Part shown: positions 11,510 to 22,312 of the stretch, one piece after another
How the letters are laid out: each line of letters opens with the position of its first letter
Position numbering within the stretch: the stretch's first letter is position 1
From: Charina bottae
Lineage: Eukaryota; Chordata; Lepidosauria; Squamata; Charinaidae
DNA length: 64,000 bases
Reading direction: 5' to 3'
Assembly (NCBI GenBank): GCA_023362775.1
Contig: JALMGJ010000016.1
Coordinates: 1,433,001 to 1,497,000, forward strand
Notes under the pieces: generated by a model
What the model was told of the DNA's origin: nothing
What the model saw: only the letters and a program-made list of their open reading frames with translations
Databases searched by the model: none
Position numbers and translations under genes: made by a program

Positions 11510-11645
11510 GCACGCCAGGCCTTCCTGTCCTCCACTGTCTCTCTTGAGTAAACTCCGAGAGACAGTGGAGGACAGGAAGGCCTGGCGTGCTATGGTCCAT
11601 GAGGTCACGAAGAGTCGGACACGACTAAACGACTGAACAACAACA
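11510..11645 (+). mobile_element. BovB 3' end with an inverted 5' copy (hairpin)
   Basis: A plus-strand BovB 3' terminus (11544-11645, ending ACGACTGAACAACAACA) is preceded by an inverted copy of its own first part. Arms 11510-11543 and 11557-11590 are perfectly complementary over 34 nt, with a 13-nt loop. It is only about 135 bp long and lies inside the L1-like element. A 4-bp ACAG occurs at both edges and may be a short TSD. Confidence 0.85.
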
Positions 11646-11792
11646 GTTTCTCATGTCAACTTTTAACATTTAATATTCCCAACAATTATGTTACTAGTTG
11701 AAACTTGATTTATTTAATACATTTACATACTCTGTATCCAATCAAAATCCATGGTTCCATTCACCTTATTTCCCACATACTAAATCTTTTAT

Positions 11793-12185
11793 TCAGGTTA
11801 TGCCAAATTCACAATATACAGCCTGCTTTTTTCTATATCTCGTGTAGAGTGTCAGAATGATTTTCTCACCCTTTCCCCGTATTTCACAATATCTATCCAA
11901 TTGCATGCTCAAATTTTCTCCCTGTCTCCACTGCCATGACATGTTTATACCAGAATTATAATGTATATCCTTCAGAATGTTTTTCTGGACTAATGTATTT
12001 AAAATTCCCTCCTCCTGTTTCTCTTCTGTTTCAAAAACATTTTTCTTTCCTGCTTCCAATTCTATCTTTTTTTCTTTTTCTCCTTGGCCTTGCAAAATTA
12101 TCAATAATTCCAATGATTTCTTAATTTCTAAAAGAGATTCACTAAATTCTTTTTTAAATTCTTGAATTACTGTTAAAAAAGCCAT
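11793..12185 (-). pseudogene. ORF1-like coiled-coil frame of the L1-like element
   Basis: A 130-codon frame starting MAFLTVIQEFKKEF, rich in Lys and Glu with heptad-like spacing of Leu/Ile over the first 60 residues, then NTLVQKNILKDI and a basic C-terminal part. It lies where ORF1 would be in an L1 read on the minus strand, downstream of a GC-richer leader. LINE ORF1 proteins are RNA-binding chaperones with an N-terminal coiled coil. I do not see a clear RRM domain, and the frame is short, so it is either truncated or from an ORF1 family I do not recognise. Confidence 0.4.
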
Positions 12186-12189
12186 TCTT

Positions 12190-13073
12190 CTTCTGTGTCC
12201 TTCAAACTACAGCAACGACCGTTCTAGTAAAAACAAACCGTGATTAGTCAGCTGATCTGTTCGTGGAAAACTACCAGCAAGGTCTATTAAGTAGAAGGTT
12301 TTTTTAGATTAAAAGAAAAAAAATAATCCAAAATAAAGGAGAGAACAGTATTTCAAACAGTTTATAAAAGGAAAAATAAAGAATAAATTCCAAGTGAAAC
12401 AAAATCCACTCTGAGAAAAGGTAAAAAGATAAGGAAAAAAAATGCAAACATTTCCCTGTGCTTTTGTTCTTCGGGCTGCAAGCTGCTTAACCCAAACAAA
12501 TAGTTTCTCAGGAAATAAATAGTCAATTAGTTTGTCGTGTGAAAAGTTACCAACAAAATCTCTTAAGTCCCAACTTCTCTGATACAAAAGAAAGGTAAAA
12601 AAAAATACAAATGTTTCATTATGTTGCAAATGTAGAATCTATCAAACTTCCACCAAAATCAGTTATAGCAAAGAAAGCAGAAAGTTAGCCAACATTTTAA
12701 GCAAAGTCCAAATATAAATCTTAGATGATAAAAACGTTTTAATCTAAGGGAAAAATTAATATAAAGTGATCTAAAAGTTGACTGCACGCTCTTGTGTCTC
12801 TCAAGAGACTTACGTTCCTTGCAGAGCCAGATACTCCTCCGGCCATTTCCTTGCATTCACCCCCATTCTCTCCGTGGTGGAAACTACAAAGAAAAACAGG
12901 AGTGGGCAATTCCAACGGCCCTGTGAGCAATCTTCTGGTCTCCCCTTCTTCAGGAGGAAGCTTCAGTGGTCTTACAATTTCTGTAGACCACTGCAAAAAA
13001 GGAAAATTCAGCCAGGTCTTCAGCCCTCTGAAAAACTCTGACTTGTCGAGCTGCCAGCCAGGCTTGGAGTTTC
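12190..13073 (-). promoter_or_regulatory. Leader (5' UTR) of the L1-like element with two imperfect repeat units
   Basis: Two stretches resemble each other: 12225-12345 and 12490-12615 share the order AGTCA..TTTGTCGTG/TGTTCGTGG, AAAGTTACCA/AAAACTACCA, CAAAATCTCTTAAG/CAAGGTCTATTAAG and a poly-A-rich end. Repeated 5' UTR monomers are known in L1. The distal part (12780-13073) is GC-richer and is the likely transcription start side. Confidence 0.35.
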
Positions 13074-13089
13074 CTGTCCTGTATTTCTT
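13074..13089. repeat. TSD of L1-like element, right copy
   Basis: Exact copy of 5898-5913. Confidence 0.8.
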
Positions 13090-14197
13090 GTATATTATCC
13101 TAATATATGTTTGTGAAGTGTTTTAATTTTTTTATAATAGTCCATTGTTGGCTTAGCCTCTAAAAAACCTTCACCAACACAAACCATGCTTCCAGAATTT
13201 TGAAAGCCAGTAGAGCATCAGGTCCAAATAATGAAACTAACAAGTGTTTTAACTATGGATATTGCTTATTTGGCTGTATTAGAAAAATTGGCAATTATTG
13301 AAAGCTTCAGGTTTTAAGAAATATTAAATGTATTGTGCAATTGAAAAACTTGTTTCACTCAGAAAAAAAAATGTTTTCAGGTTTCCTGGACTCCTCAAAT
13401 GATGTTTAAAGAATATCATCTGTCATCTACTGTATTTTATGCTAGAGTTATAATAAATTTGAGGGAGCCCTAGTACACTCCAGTAGTTCCTTATTTAATA
13501 GACACTATTACTATGGTGAACCAGGTGCTTGGAAAGCAATTTAGGTTCATGTCAGAGTGGCATTAAAATATGTTCCCAACATTTGTAATGTATCAATTTA
13601 TGGAAGTACTTTGATAAATTATGTCTAGACTGCTGCAAAGAATATACTCCTGGAAAGATGCTTGTGTTAATGTTAGTTTGGTAAAATTTGTCAAGTCTCA
13701 GCCTTTGAATTAGCCTTTGAATTGGCTTTGTTTTGACAGACAAAACAAGGTAGGACAATATGAATCCATATGTTCTAGGGTTTAATTCAGTATTCGAAAT
13801 TCAAAATATAACCTGTAAGTGCAAGACGTTTATTGAAGAAAAATAATTAAATCTCAAAATTTTGAATTCTTTTGTTTTTTCCCTTTGTTTTAGATTTTTG
13901 AATTGATTTTTTTTCTTTTTCTTCTTTCATTTGTTCTTTCTTTTTCTTTCATTCTTTTTTTCAGTTAGCTTTGCTTAGGTTTTCCCTTTTATATACTGTA
14001 TTTCCTTTTATAATATTCACCTATATTTATTATTAAGTGTTATCATTTGTATTTTCTTGATCAAACACATTTCAAATAAATCAAATGTGTATTTTTGGCT
14101 GTATTATAGTCTTCTCTTCCACACCTAATTCTGAATAAGCAGATCATCTTAGAATAAATTTAGTGGCCTGGAAAACCTATGTGGTTTAACCATATTA
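13090..14197. other. Unassigned AT-rich sequence
   Basis: No supported gene. T-rich low-complexity tracts lie near 13860-13970. The first 50 bp may continue the L1 relic at 4735-5897. Confidence 0.5.
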
Positions 14198-14199
14198 TA

Positions 14200-14698
14200 C
14201 AAGTAGTCCTCTGGCTACGTCCATTCTTTAAGCAACCGTTCAAAGATACGACGGTGCTGAAAAAATGGACTTCACACTGGTCCTTGTACTTACAACCATC
14301 ACAGCATCCCTGCAGTCACATGATCAAAATTTGGTTTGGCAACTGGCCCGCAATTACAACTACTGAATTGCAGCACCCCTCAGTCACGTTCTCCTATCCT
14401 GCGCGAACTGCCTCTACTTCAACTCCTCCCAGCCACCTATCTTACCCCCCATCTCTGTCCTTATGGCTGCCTTGCACAGCATGGCCAGGGGGTGGGGGGG
14501 AGTTGAAGTGGAGGCAGTTTGCTCAGGGCAGGAGAAGTGTGAGGTCCTTGCCTAATGACTGCATGGTCCTTGTCTAATGACCGAAACCAGGACTGCTTTT
14601 GCTAAGCAGCACAGCCATGTATTGTTTCACTTAACAACCACTTTGCTTAGCAATGGAAATTCCGGTCCCAATTAGGGTCATATCCTGAGGACTACCTG
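14200..14698. mobile_element. Fold-back MITE flanked by TA (Tc1/mariner-like)
   Basis: The ends are inverted: CAAGTAGTCCTCTGG at 14200 and GAGGACTACCTG at 14698, each flanked by TA. The interior is also palindromic around 14450 (AACTGCCTCTACTTCAACTCC pairs with GGAGTTGAAGTGGAGGCAGTT). The same termini bound the element at 16748-18274. TA duplication is typical of Tc1/mariner; no transposase is encoded. Confidence 0.75.
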
Positions 14699-14837
14699 TA
14701 GTTTTGAAACTGCATCCACTGTCCTATAACTCAATGCTCTGTCTCTGAAAGAGGAGTGTTATTTAGATATGTTTTTTATTGATATTTTTCATTGTACACC
14801 ATATGGGATCATTTGAGTGAAAAGAATATCAATTTGA

Positions 14838-14911
14838 AGAAGGAAGGAAGGAAGGAAGGAAGGAAGGAAGGAAGGAAGGAAGGAAGGAAGGAAGGAAGGA
14901 AGGAAGGAAGG
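14838..14911 (+). repeat. (GGAA)n microsatellite
   Basis: About 18 tandem GGAA units. Confidence 0.97.
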
Positions 14912-16659
14912 CAGGCTATGTGAGCTTCATTTTCATGTCCCTTTTATACTTCCCTTTTAACAAACATATTCTACAATACAAATACCTTTTTAAATGTTCC
15001 AAAACAATTATTCTATCAAGTTATCCAACCAATTTAAAAAGCACATGAAAAAACCTACCTGAGAGAGAACCCATCAAATGAAATCTGCAGTCCTATGCAT
15101 ATTGAATTAAGCTCATGAATTAGTTCTATGTAAACATATTAATCTAGATTTAAAGCTTGGATATTATAAAATAATTTCCTTGTATTCATCCCTTGTCCAT
15201 TTTATATTTCTGATTGTGCCTTTCCCTTGTTGTATGCCTAATTAATTAAATTCAGATTGTATATTCTTCAGGGCAGGGATCTTCTATGGGAATAATAATT
15301 TGTATCCTAAATAGCTTCCCTGTTCATTTAAAAAGAGCCAACTTCCACCTTCTTTTGTGTCTCATTCTTCATATTTTGACATCCTTCCTATTCCCATTAA
15401 TACATTCTTAAGAGGGAACAGCAACAAGTCTATTAGGAAGTTTGCATCTTGGAATGAAAATTAGAACCCAGGGCATCAAAATAATTATGCATGTTGAATG
15501 TTACTTTTGGCTTTATTTTTAATTCTTGTTTTAATGATTTACTGCATAATTGCCATTTCTCATTGCAGCAAGATTGTCTAACCACTAGTTCGAGAAAGTG
15601 TCTGGGAAGAGTCTGCTACGAAGAGAAATATCTTGCAGAGACTGAAAGCAGCTTCAAAAATTTAATACAATAATAACAGCTAACCTACCTAACACAAATT
15701 CAGCTGGAGAGAGGGAATTAGTGGCCAATAGGATGTGGAAGTCACGAAGCCCTATATAAATAAGATCAGGAGGAAACAATGGATGACAAGAAGCAAATGT
15801 TCTTTGTAGCAGTATCCAAAACTGGATTAGAAAGAAGAAGGAATGATAACCAAGGATGAAAGAGAAAACCAAGTGGAAATTGAAATTAAGAGTAATATGA
15901 GGAAGAATTGGAGAGGAATAGACTACCAGATGTGGCAAATAGCCAAGGACAGATATTTCACAGGTCTCCCCTTTATGTTTTCCCCCAATGTTTATTTCAG
16001 TTGTGGGAAAAGAAATGTATCCTGATGGAAAATGACTAGAGGTTGACAGAATACAATTCCCTGACAAGAACACTTTTGCTCTAACCATTTTAGATTCCTT
16101 TCCTTTCAGTTGATTTTGTATCAGGTTGTTTTCTAAAATAAAATATATATTCAACAAACCTGACATCAATCACCACTGATTTTTTTCCCCTGTCTTTTCA
16201 TTAAAATAAAGTTTGGGATTTCCATTCTTGGAGGACGTAACTGTTTTTAGTTTGGGTTAGATAAGGTGTCTGACTCATCCTTATGTTAGATATGAATTTC
16301 AGCTGTAAGCAAAACAGATACTGGCTATAGTATTGCTTCTGTTTTATTACCACTAGTAACCTCAGGGTAATTAGTTAATTAATATGGTAATAATATTAGA
16401 AGAAAAAGTCATCTGATGTAGTATTAATTAGTCATATAAAATCCCCCATGGTTAATGAGAAATTTTATGGCCCAAGAGAAGGGAAAATTAAATGAGGGCT
16501 CAAAAGGCTACTTAGTAAATAGTTACCTTCAAGTTTTTGTAATTTGTTTATGAAAAAAGCAAAGCTGTACCCTTAGTGATGCTAAGTTGATGTTTGCAAT
16601 GGGTAGTTAAGAAAATACTAGCATGAAAGTCTTTTGCCCATACATAAAATGTAGAAACC
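14912..16659. other. Unassigned sequence
   Basis: A minus-strand frame of 171 codons at 15654-16169 has no recognisable motif and no supporting signals; I treat it as chance. No repeat family was identified here. Confidence 0.4.
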
Positions 16660-16667
16660 TACACACA

Positions 16668-16733
<66 letters not shown>
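16660..16733 (+). repeat. (CA)n(GA)n compound microsatellite
   Basis: A CA array of about 24 bp followed by about 50 bp of AG repeats. Confidence 0.97.
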
Positions 16734-16737
<4 letters not shown>

Positions 16738-16747
16738 TACATACTTA

Positions 16748-18274
16748 CAGGTAGTCCTTGACTTACAACCATTTGTTCAACGACTGTTTGAAGTCATGAC
16801 AGCACTGAAAAAAATGGACTTAGAACTTTTCCCCGAAGTTTTGGCCGTTGCAGCACCCCTGCAGTCACATGATCAAAATTCAGGTGCTTGGCAGCCCACC
16901 CTCACTTATGACCACAGGGGCGCTCCCCCCACCTGCCTATCTCCCCCCATCTCTGCCCTTTTGGCCACCCTACACAGTGGCATTCCTCAGCAGTGGGGGC
17001 AGCGCTGGGGCTGAATTGGAGGCCCGGGGACTTCAAGTCTCAGCTGGCCACCACCATCCCCAGGCCATTATTTCAGTCCCAGCACAGCTGGCACTGTTGC
17101 TGAGGAGTACCGCTCCAAGCCCTGCACCATGGCCAGCCACCCCAGAGCCACAGCCCAAAACCCCAGCTGACCTGCCATGCCCAGCTGACCTTTGCTGTCT
17201 TCTTGCTCCTGACAAGGTGTGCCCAGCCTGGCCCTTTGTGCCAAGAAGCCCCTTTGCGCAGCGCTGCTGGGCTGGGCTGGGGCTGGGCAGTGTCCTGCAG
17301 CTCAGGGGCTTCTGAGGTCTTCCAAAATATTGTGGGAATGGGGCGTGCTATTTGGAAAATGGCAGGTACACCCTGTTCCTGCAATACTTCCTGCCATTCT
17401 CCAAATAGCATGCCCCGCTTCCATGATACTTCAGAAGACCTCAAAAGCTTTCTGAAGGCTTTCCAAAGTATCAGGGGAAGCCTTCTGAGGTCTTCTGAAG
17501 TATCATGGGAATGGGGTGCCCTATTTGAAGAATGTCAGGCACACCGCATTCTCGCAATATTTTAAAAGACCTCAGAAGCTTTCCAAAGACTTTCCGAAGT
17601 ATTGTGGGAATGGGGTGTACTATTTGGAGAATGGTAGGCATGCCCGTTCCTGTGTTACTTTGGAAGACCTCAGAAGCCCAGCCCCATCCCATCCCAGAAG
17701 CATGGTGCAAAGGGAATTCTTGGTGCAAGGGGCCGGGCCGGGCACGCCTCATCAGCAGCAGGAGCAAAAAGATGGCAAAGGTCAGCTGGCGTGGCGGAGT
17801 GCAGGGCAGCAGGGGTCTTGGAGTGCAGGGTGGCGAGGGCGACTATGGCTGGGACTGGCCTGGGGCACCTGAGGCTTCCAGGGGAGGCTGTGGCCAGAGC
17901 CACAGCACACCAAGAAACCTGAGCCACAGATTGGCAAGCAGCCCCAGAGCCACACGGTTCTGGGGCTGCTTGCCACCCAAGGCCGGGTGCAGGATGGCCA
18001 AAAGGGCAGAGTTGGGTGGGGAGATAGACGGGTGGGGGGAGTTGGAGGCAGTTCCTTACTTTTCTGAGGCTCGGGGCTGGAAGGGACCAAGCCTGGAATG
18101 GCTTGGATTGGGGTGGGTCCTCAGCTAACGACCAGTGAAATTTGCTTAACAATGGCAATGGGGATTGCCAGGATTGCCATTGCTAAGTGATGCAGTCATG
18201 TGATGTTTCGCTTTACAATCGCTTAGCGATGGAAACTCTGGTCCCAATTGTGGTTGTAAATCAAGGAGTACCTG
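16748..18274. mobile_element. Large fold-back DNA transposon flanked by TA
   Basis: Termini CAGGTAGTCCTTGACTTAC (16748) and its inverted match ending GGAGTACCTG (18274) are flanked by TA. Inverted similarity extends far inward: the TCTGCCCTTTTGGCCACCC block near 16950 pairs with GATGGCCAAAAGGGCAGA near 17995, and the GACCTTTGCTGTCTTCTTGC block near 17185 pairs with the AGATGGCAAAGGTCAGC block near 17770. The centre (17310-17680) is a series of about 110-bp units in alternating orientation, each bounded by GAGGTCTTC/GAAGACCTC. Arms are about 700 bp with some divergence. The many overlapping ORFs on both strands follow from this palindrome and are not genes. Confidence 0.75.
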
Positions 18275-18425
18275 TATTCACTTGACTTAACTGAAGACAT
18301 TCTACTCTGCTATGAATGAAATGTCGATAATTGAAAATTATCATATTATTTTGCCAATATGAAAGGGAAAGAGAGAGAGGGAGTAAGTAGTGGGAAATAA
18401 GGCAGAGAGTTCTGGATGTCTAGAC

Positions 18426-18849
18426 CAGAGCTTTCCAAACTGTGTGTCGCAACACAAAAGTGTGTCGCCACACACAGCGTGGTGTGTCACACCACCCGGA
18501 AGCGGCAGCACGTGCGTGCACGGCAGCTGCGGCAGCGGCGTGGCATCAGTCCTTCCGCGTTTTAGCGGAGGCTGCAGCCGCTGCCGCCGCCACCATGCAC
18601 CATGCGGCATCAGTCCTTCCGCGTTTTAGCGGAGGCTGCAGCCGCTGCCGCCGCCACCATGCACGCACGTGATGCCGCACGCCCCCCCGCGCTGCCACTG
18701 TGCACATGCGTGCCACCACACGCCCCCCCATGCCGCCGCCATGCATGTGTGCCCCCCCGCGCTGCTGCTGTGCACGCACACACCACCACTGCACTGCCGC
18801 CGCGGCCGCCACTCATGTGTCGCCAGCGGCGGCACTTTGGAAAGCCCTG
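18426..18849. mobile_element. GC-rich hAT MITE
   Basis: Inverted ends CAGAGCTTTCCAAAC and TTTGGAAAGCCCTG are flanked by an 8-bp TSD GTCTAGAC (18418-18425 and 18850-18857). 8-bp TSDs and CAG-type ends are typical of hAT elements. The interior is GC-rich and includes a tandem duplication of about 62 bp (two copies of a block starting GCATCAGTCCTTCCGCG, at 18544 and 18606). It encodes no transposase. Confidence 0.85.
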
Positions 18850-18857
18850 GTCTAGAC

Positions 18858-20040
18858 AAAGTATTTTGTTTCTTTTAATAATGGAATATGAGCTTTATTT
18901 ATTTTTGACTGGACCTATTCTTCTGCTTGTAAAAAATGGTGAAGTAGTATCTTTAATATCACTGTCTGCAAAGGTTATTTGTTGAATTATTTGCTGGCCC
19001 AGTCCTCATATAGTAGTCATGAGCCAATGAGTGGGAAACGCAAAGAGCATACCATTATGCATTGCTTCCAATCTGATTAGAGACCTTTGATAGAGTATTA
19101 GTAATTTCATTTTTGTCCAGAAATATTGTGAATAGTTAAGAGTACCACTTGCATTACTCAATAGAATTTACTTCTGAGAAGATTTTTTTGCTGCAAAAAT
19201 CTCTAAGAAAATAGGTATGAGAGAGAATGCCAGATTGGGATACAACAAAATCTTAGAAATGTCTACTCAGATTTAAGTTCACCTGACTTCAATGAGTATT
19301 AGATTTCAGTGTAAGCTTGGCTGTCCCATCAATATAAATGAGACTTATTTTTGTGAAAGCAATATTCCACTAATTGAATTTAATTCTATTGCTATTAATG
19401 GGACATCACTTGTTCATGGCTAACAGGTCATGACACTGCAACAAAGTAGGCCAGAGAAGCCAGGCTTCGTTACTGTGAATTGAACATATGACAGTTGTGA
19501 GTAAGTTGGTTATAACTGCTGTGGGAGAAAAGCTTGGTACTGATACTCTAAAAAATAGGATATGGAGAAGTCCATTTAAGCCTTCTTACAGAACAGTGGT
19601 GAAACTTCAAGCAGACAGCAGAGCCTACCCCCCAAACACAGGTCTAACTAGAAAGAACTTCAGTATCATCCTAGAAGCAGAAACAGCAGGATGAACCTGA
19701 GGCAAAGGAAAACTGTTCTATAGCATTTTTCTGTCTTCAAGAAATTGCCTAGATTTAAATGTAAGAATATCTGGTCTGGGGAAAAACTCCTGGAAATTTA
19801 TAATTTAGCTGGGGAAAAATATATTGTACATCAAGAACTGTAACCAATCACTTTTAATATAAGAATGGTAGTTTTTAATTAAGCTCAGCCTTTACTCTGA
19901 AAGCCATACTTTATCCCCCCATAACTTTTTTTTAAAGTTAATAGGAGAAGTAGCAGTTACATGTTTATTCCACTGAAACTAAGTTAAGTTTCTCTAAAGT
20001 ACAGAAGGCTAATTGTGGTAGCATCTAGCAAAATGTCCCC
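18858..20040. other. Unassigned sequence
   Basis: No supported gene or named repeat. Short plus-strand ORFs (for example 19488-19694) show no known motif. Confidence 0.5.
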
Positions 20041-20104
20041 TCTGTGGGGGGAGAAATTGTCCCCTCCCCAGAGTCCCCTCTGTGGGGGGAGATGGGCGGT
20101 GATA
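20041..20104 (+). mobile_element. Short CR1-type 3' tail
   Basis: CCCCAGAGTCCCCTC ... GGGGGGAGATGGGCGG is the terminal box also seen at 5280-5305 and, inverted, near 37600. Only the last 65 bp or so are recognisable. Confidence 0.6.
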
Positions 20105-20108
20105 TAAG

Positions 20109-20165
20109 TTGGATGGATGGATGGATGGATGGATGGATGGATGGATGGATGGATGGATGGATGGA

Positions 20166-20212
<47 letters not shown>

Positions 20213-20215
20213 ATG
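20109..20215 (+). repeat. (GGAT)n followed by (AAAT)n
   Basis: About 14 GGAT units then about 12 AAAT units directly at the end of a CR1-type tail. Confidence 0.97.
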
Positions 20216-20496
20216 TTTCTCTGTGAGAACTTTATTAGACCATATGGCAAGGAGTTGCAAGCACCCAAGATAGCTGGATTAAGTACTTGTTTTACAAGCT
20301 GTGGATCAGGAAATCTCCAGTTCAAACTCACATTGGCCAGCTCCCTAAGAACTGAGGGAAAGGCCCCTCTGACCGCTGTGTCAGAGACCCATTTGACTAT
20401 GATAAGAACAGGGGTGTTGAATGACTGCATCTAAGCTCTGAAACTTCCAGCCCTGGGAGACCAGACTGGAGTCCCCTTTGCTGAAGTTTTGTCAAC

Positions 20497-20500
20497 AAGG
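20497..20500. repeat. TSD of the endogenous retrovirus, left
   Basis: AAGG lies immediately before the left LTR and again at 46898-46901 after the right LTR. A 4-bp duplication fits gamma-like (class I) retroviruses. Confidence 0.75.
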
Positions 20501-21142
20501 TGTTAGAAGGAAATCTTATCAAGGGTTCATCCCTAGCCGGGAATGAAGAAACACAGGCAATTGCTGGAACAGAGGTTAAAGGTTTATTCTCCGAGAACAC
20601 AAAATACAGAGTAAGCGTGTTGTCGAGGGTGGCCACATGTGTGTTTCCCCACCAGCCCCTTATATAGGAGAGCTTGGATGTTGCTATGCAAAGGTGTTCC
20701 CTCCCCCTAGGAACTTGAGAAGAGTGCAGTTTACCAGATTTCAGAGAGGAGGCGTTCTGTGGTCAGGCCCCCTGCTGTTGGTGTTTCCTGCCTTGACAGT
20801 CTGGGTTCCCTGCGGTGCTGTGGCTTTGTCTACTAGCTTGGAATGTCCACCTTGGAAGGAATCTTTTGTGATTTGATTATGGAGATCTGTTTGGCTGGGG
20901 AAGAAGGTCTACCTGAATGGGCTGGCTAAGTTCTGTAAATGAGCTGACTTTTGGTGTTCCAAGGTTTCCGATTGAATTGGAAGGGAATCCTTTGTCTAAG
21001 CAGTTGGGCTTCCTTTTACATCTTAATCTCTGGCATTATCAAACTCATTCTATTTTGTAACCTTTAACAATTGGGGCTTCCTTTACATGTTCTGGGGGAA
21101 GACAACATGGAGGGCAGACAGTGTTCTTAATTTCTTCCAACA
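20501..21142 (-). repeat. Retroviral LTR (3' LTR of the provirus)
   Basis: 642 bp. On the minus strand it has a TATA-like box at 20659-20668 and an AATAAA polyadenylation signal at 20583-20588 (rc TTTATT), about 75 nt apart, which places R between them. The ends form an imperfect 13-bp inverted repeat (TGTTAGAAGGAAA / rc TGTTGGAAGAAAT). Confidence 0.85.
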
Positions 21143-21155
21143 ATCCCCGCTTTGT
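21143..21155 (-). promoter_or_regulatory. Polypurine tract of the retrovirus
   Basis: Reverse complement CAAAGCGGGGAT directly abuts the 3' LTR. Position and purine richness fit the plus-strand primer of a retrovirus and fix the minus orientation. Confidence 0.7.
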
Positions 21156-21991
21156 GCATTAAAAATTATACTAATATTTTAAAGCACACTTAACCATATT
21201 TAGCATCAAGCTTGTGATACATTTCGGTCATGTCAGGTTGGGCCTGCAGTAATGAAGATTTACAAAATGTAAAAAGGGTTGAAAAAGTAGTGAAACATTG
21301 GCAACAGAAACATAACAAAATCATAGCTATCCTAATTACAGTATATACTGTTTTACCCATGTAACATCAGGCAACCATGACCATAAATTACTCCAAGTAT
21401 CAGCCCAAGATTCTTGCTTATTGTGTGATAATTCCTAAAACATTCTAAGCAAGGGCAATTCTAATCGTAGGGCAAGGCAGCAGACAGACAGATCCCTTCC
21501 CCTCTCCCAGGCAGACATCTGTGGTGTTGAAAACTTCCTGGCAAAATTAGAAAGTTCAATTTGTTGATTTCAAAGTGCCAGATAGTTCAGAGTCCTAAAA
21601 AGCCTTTTCAAGCTCCACTGGTCAGCCTCTTGATCCTTCACTGGCTCGATTTGTGGTAGTCAGAGGCGCAGCAATTTGGCACTGTGGTCCACCACTGGAG
21701 GCTTCACCTGGTTCAAAGTCTGGGTCAGGGTGTTCTGTCTCCACAGTTGTTGGAAATACCTGTGTAGGGAAGAGAGAGAAAGGAAAGCAAAACAAGTGTC
21801 CCCCCCCCCTTAAGCTTGGTGAGTGCAGGTCTGGTTCTTCCTCTTGGCACAAGGTCAAGTTGCACTAGAAGCACAAATCCAAATACTGAAGTAGTCTGGC
21901 ATGAGCAATTTGTTGAAGCAGGTCTGGAGTTGAGGTCTCTCCTCTTGGGGAGAGGCTTAGAAGAGTTGCTCCGTAGTTTGCATTTTCCAGT

Positions 21992-22312
21992 CTACATCTT
22001 GGCTAGAACGGTGATAAAAAGATTAAGTCCATGCCTCAAAGTCCCATTGAAGTGATGCTTCGGATCATTCCAGCAACCAGCCTTTTCCTTGGCTCTCAGG
22101 TGCAAAGTTACAGCATTCTGTCCTGTAACTGTACAAACACCACCTTTGGCTACAAGAATCTGGTTTAGAAATGACCTATCCTGGAGACTAGCATTTCTTT
22201 GTGTAGGGAGCCAATTGCTTTGGAGCTGTAGCACATGCTCCTTGTTCCAAAATACTGGATACAAGGTCATAATGGTAATAATGCAGGCTGGGCTCCTCAT
22301 ATAAAATTCCAT
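21992..22312 (-). pseudogene. Retroviral envelope TM-like fragment
   Basis: The frame contains NASLQDRSFLNQILVAKGG followed by VCTVTG. The spacing LQDR-x6-ILVAKGGVC resembles the heptad/LQNR...GG.C segment of class I TM envelopes, although the expected CX6C cysteine pair is not intact. Distance from the LTR (about 0.9-1.2 kb) is right for TM. It is a decayed fragment; identification rests on this short motif and position. Confidence 0.5.

Larger units (their letters stand above)
5914..13073 (-). mobile_element. L1-like element without visible ORF2 (possible HAL1-type), hosting a CR1
   Basis: The element is bounded by an exact 16-bp TSD. Read on the minus strand it has a GC-richer leader (about 13073-12200), an ORF1-like coiled-coil frame (12185-11793), an AT-rich stretch (about 11500-10700) without a recognisable RT or endonuclease, then a nested CR1 (10690-6240), and finally an AT-rich 3' end (about 6240-5914) ending in an AATAAA-like motif. 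Subtracting the CR1 and the BovB fragment leaves about 2.6 kb. An ORF1-only composition is what is known for HAL1 elements; an L1 with a large internal deletion is the alternative. Confidence 0.5.

Noticed and set aside
15654..16169. 171-codon minus-strand frame
   Set aside because: Hydrophobic, no domain recognised, no neighbouring gene signals; within chance for this window size.
17033..18158. Several 60-200 codon frames on both strands
   Set aside because: They arise from the GC-rich palindromic transposon and lack any conserved domain.
19984..20430. Minus-strand frames with IHPSIHPS and YLFIYLFI repeats
   Set aside because: They translate the (GGAT)n and (AAAT)n arrays.
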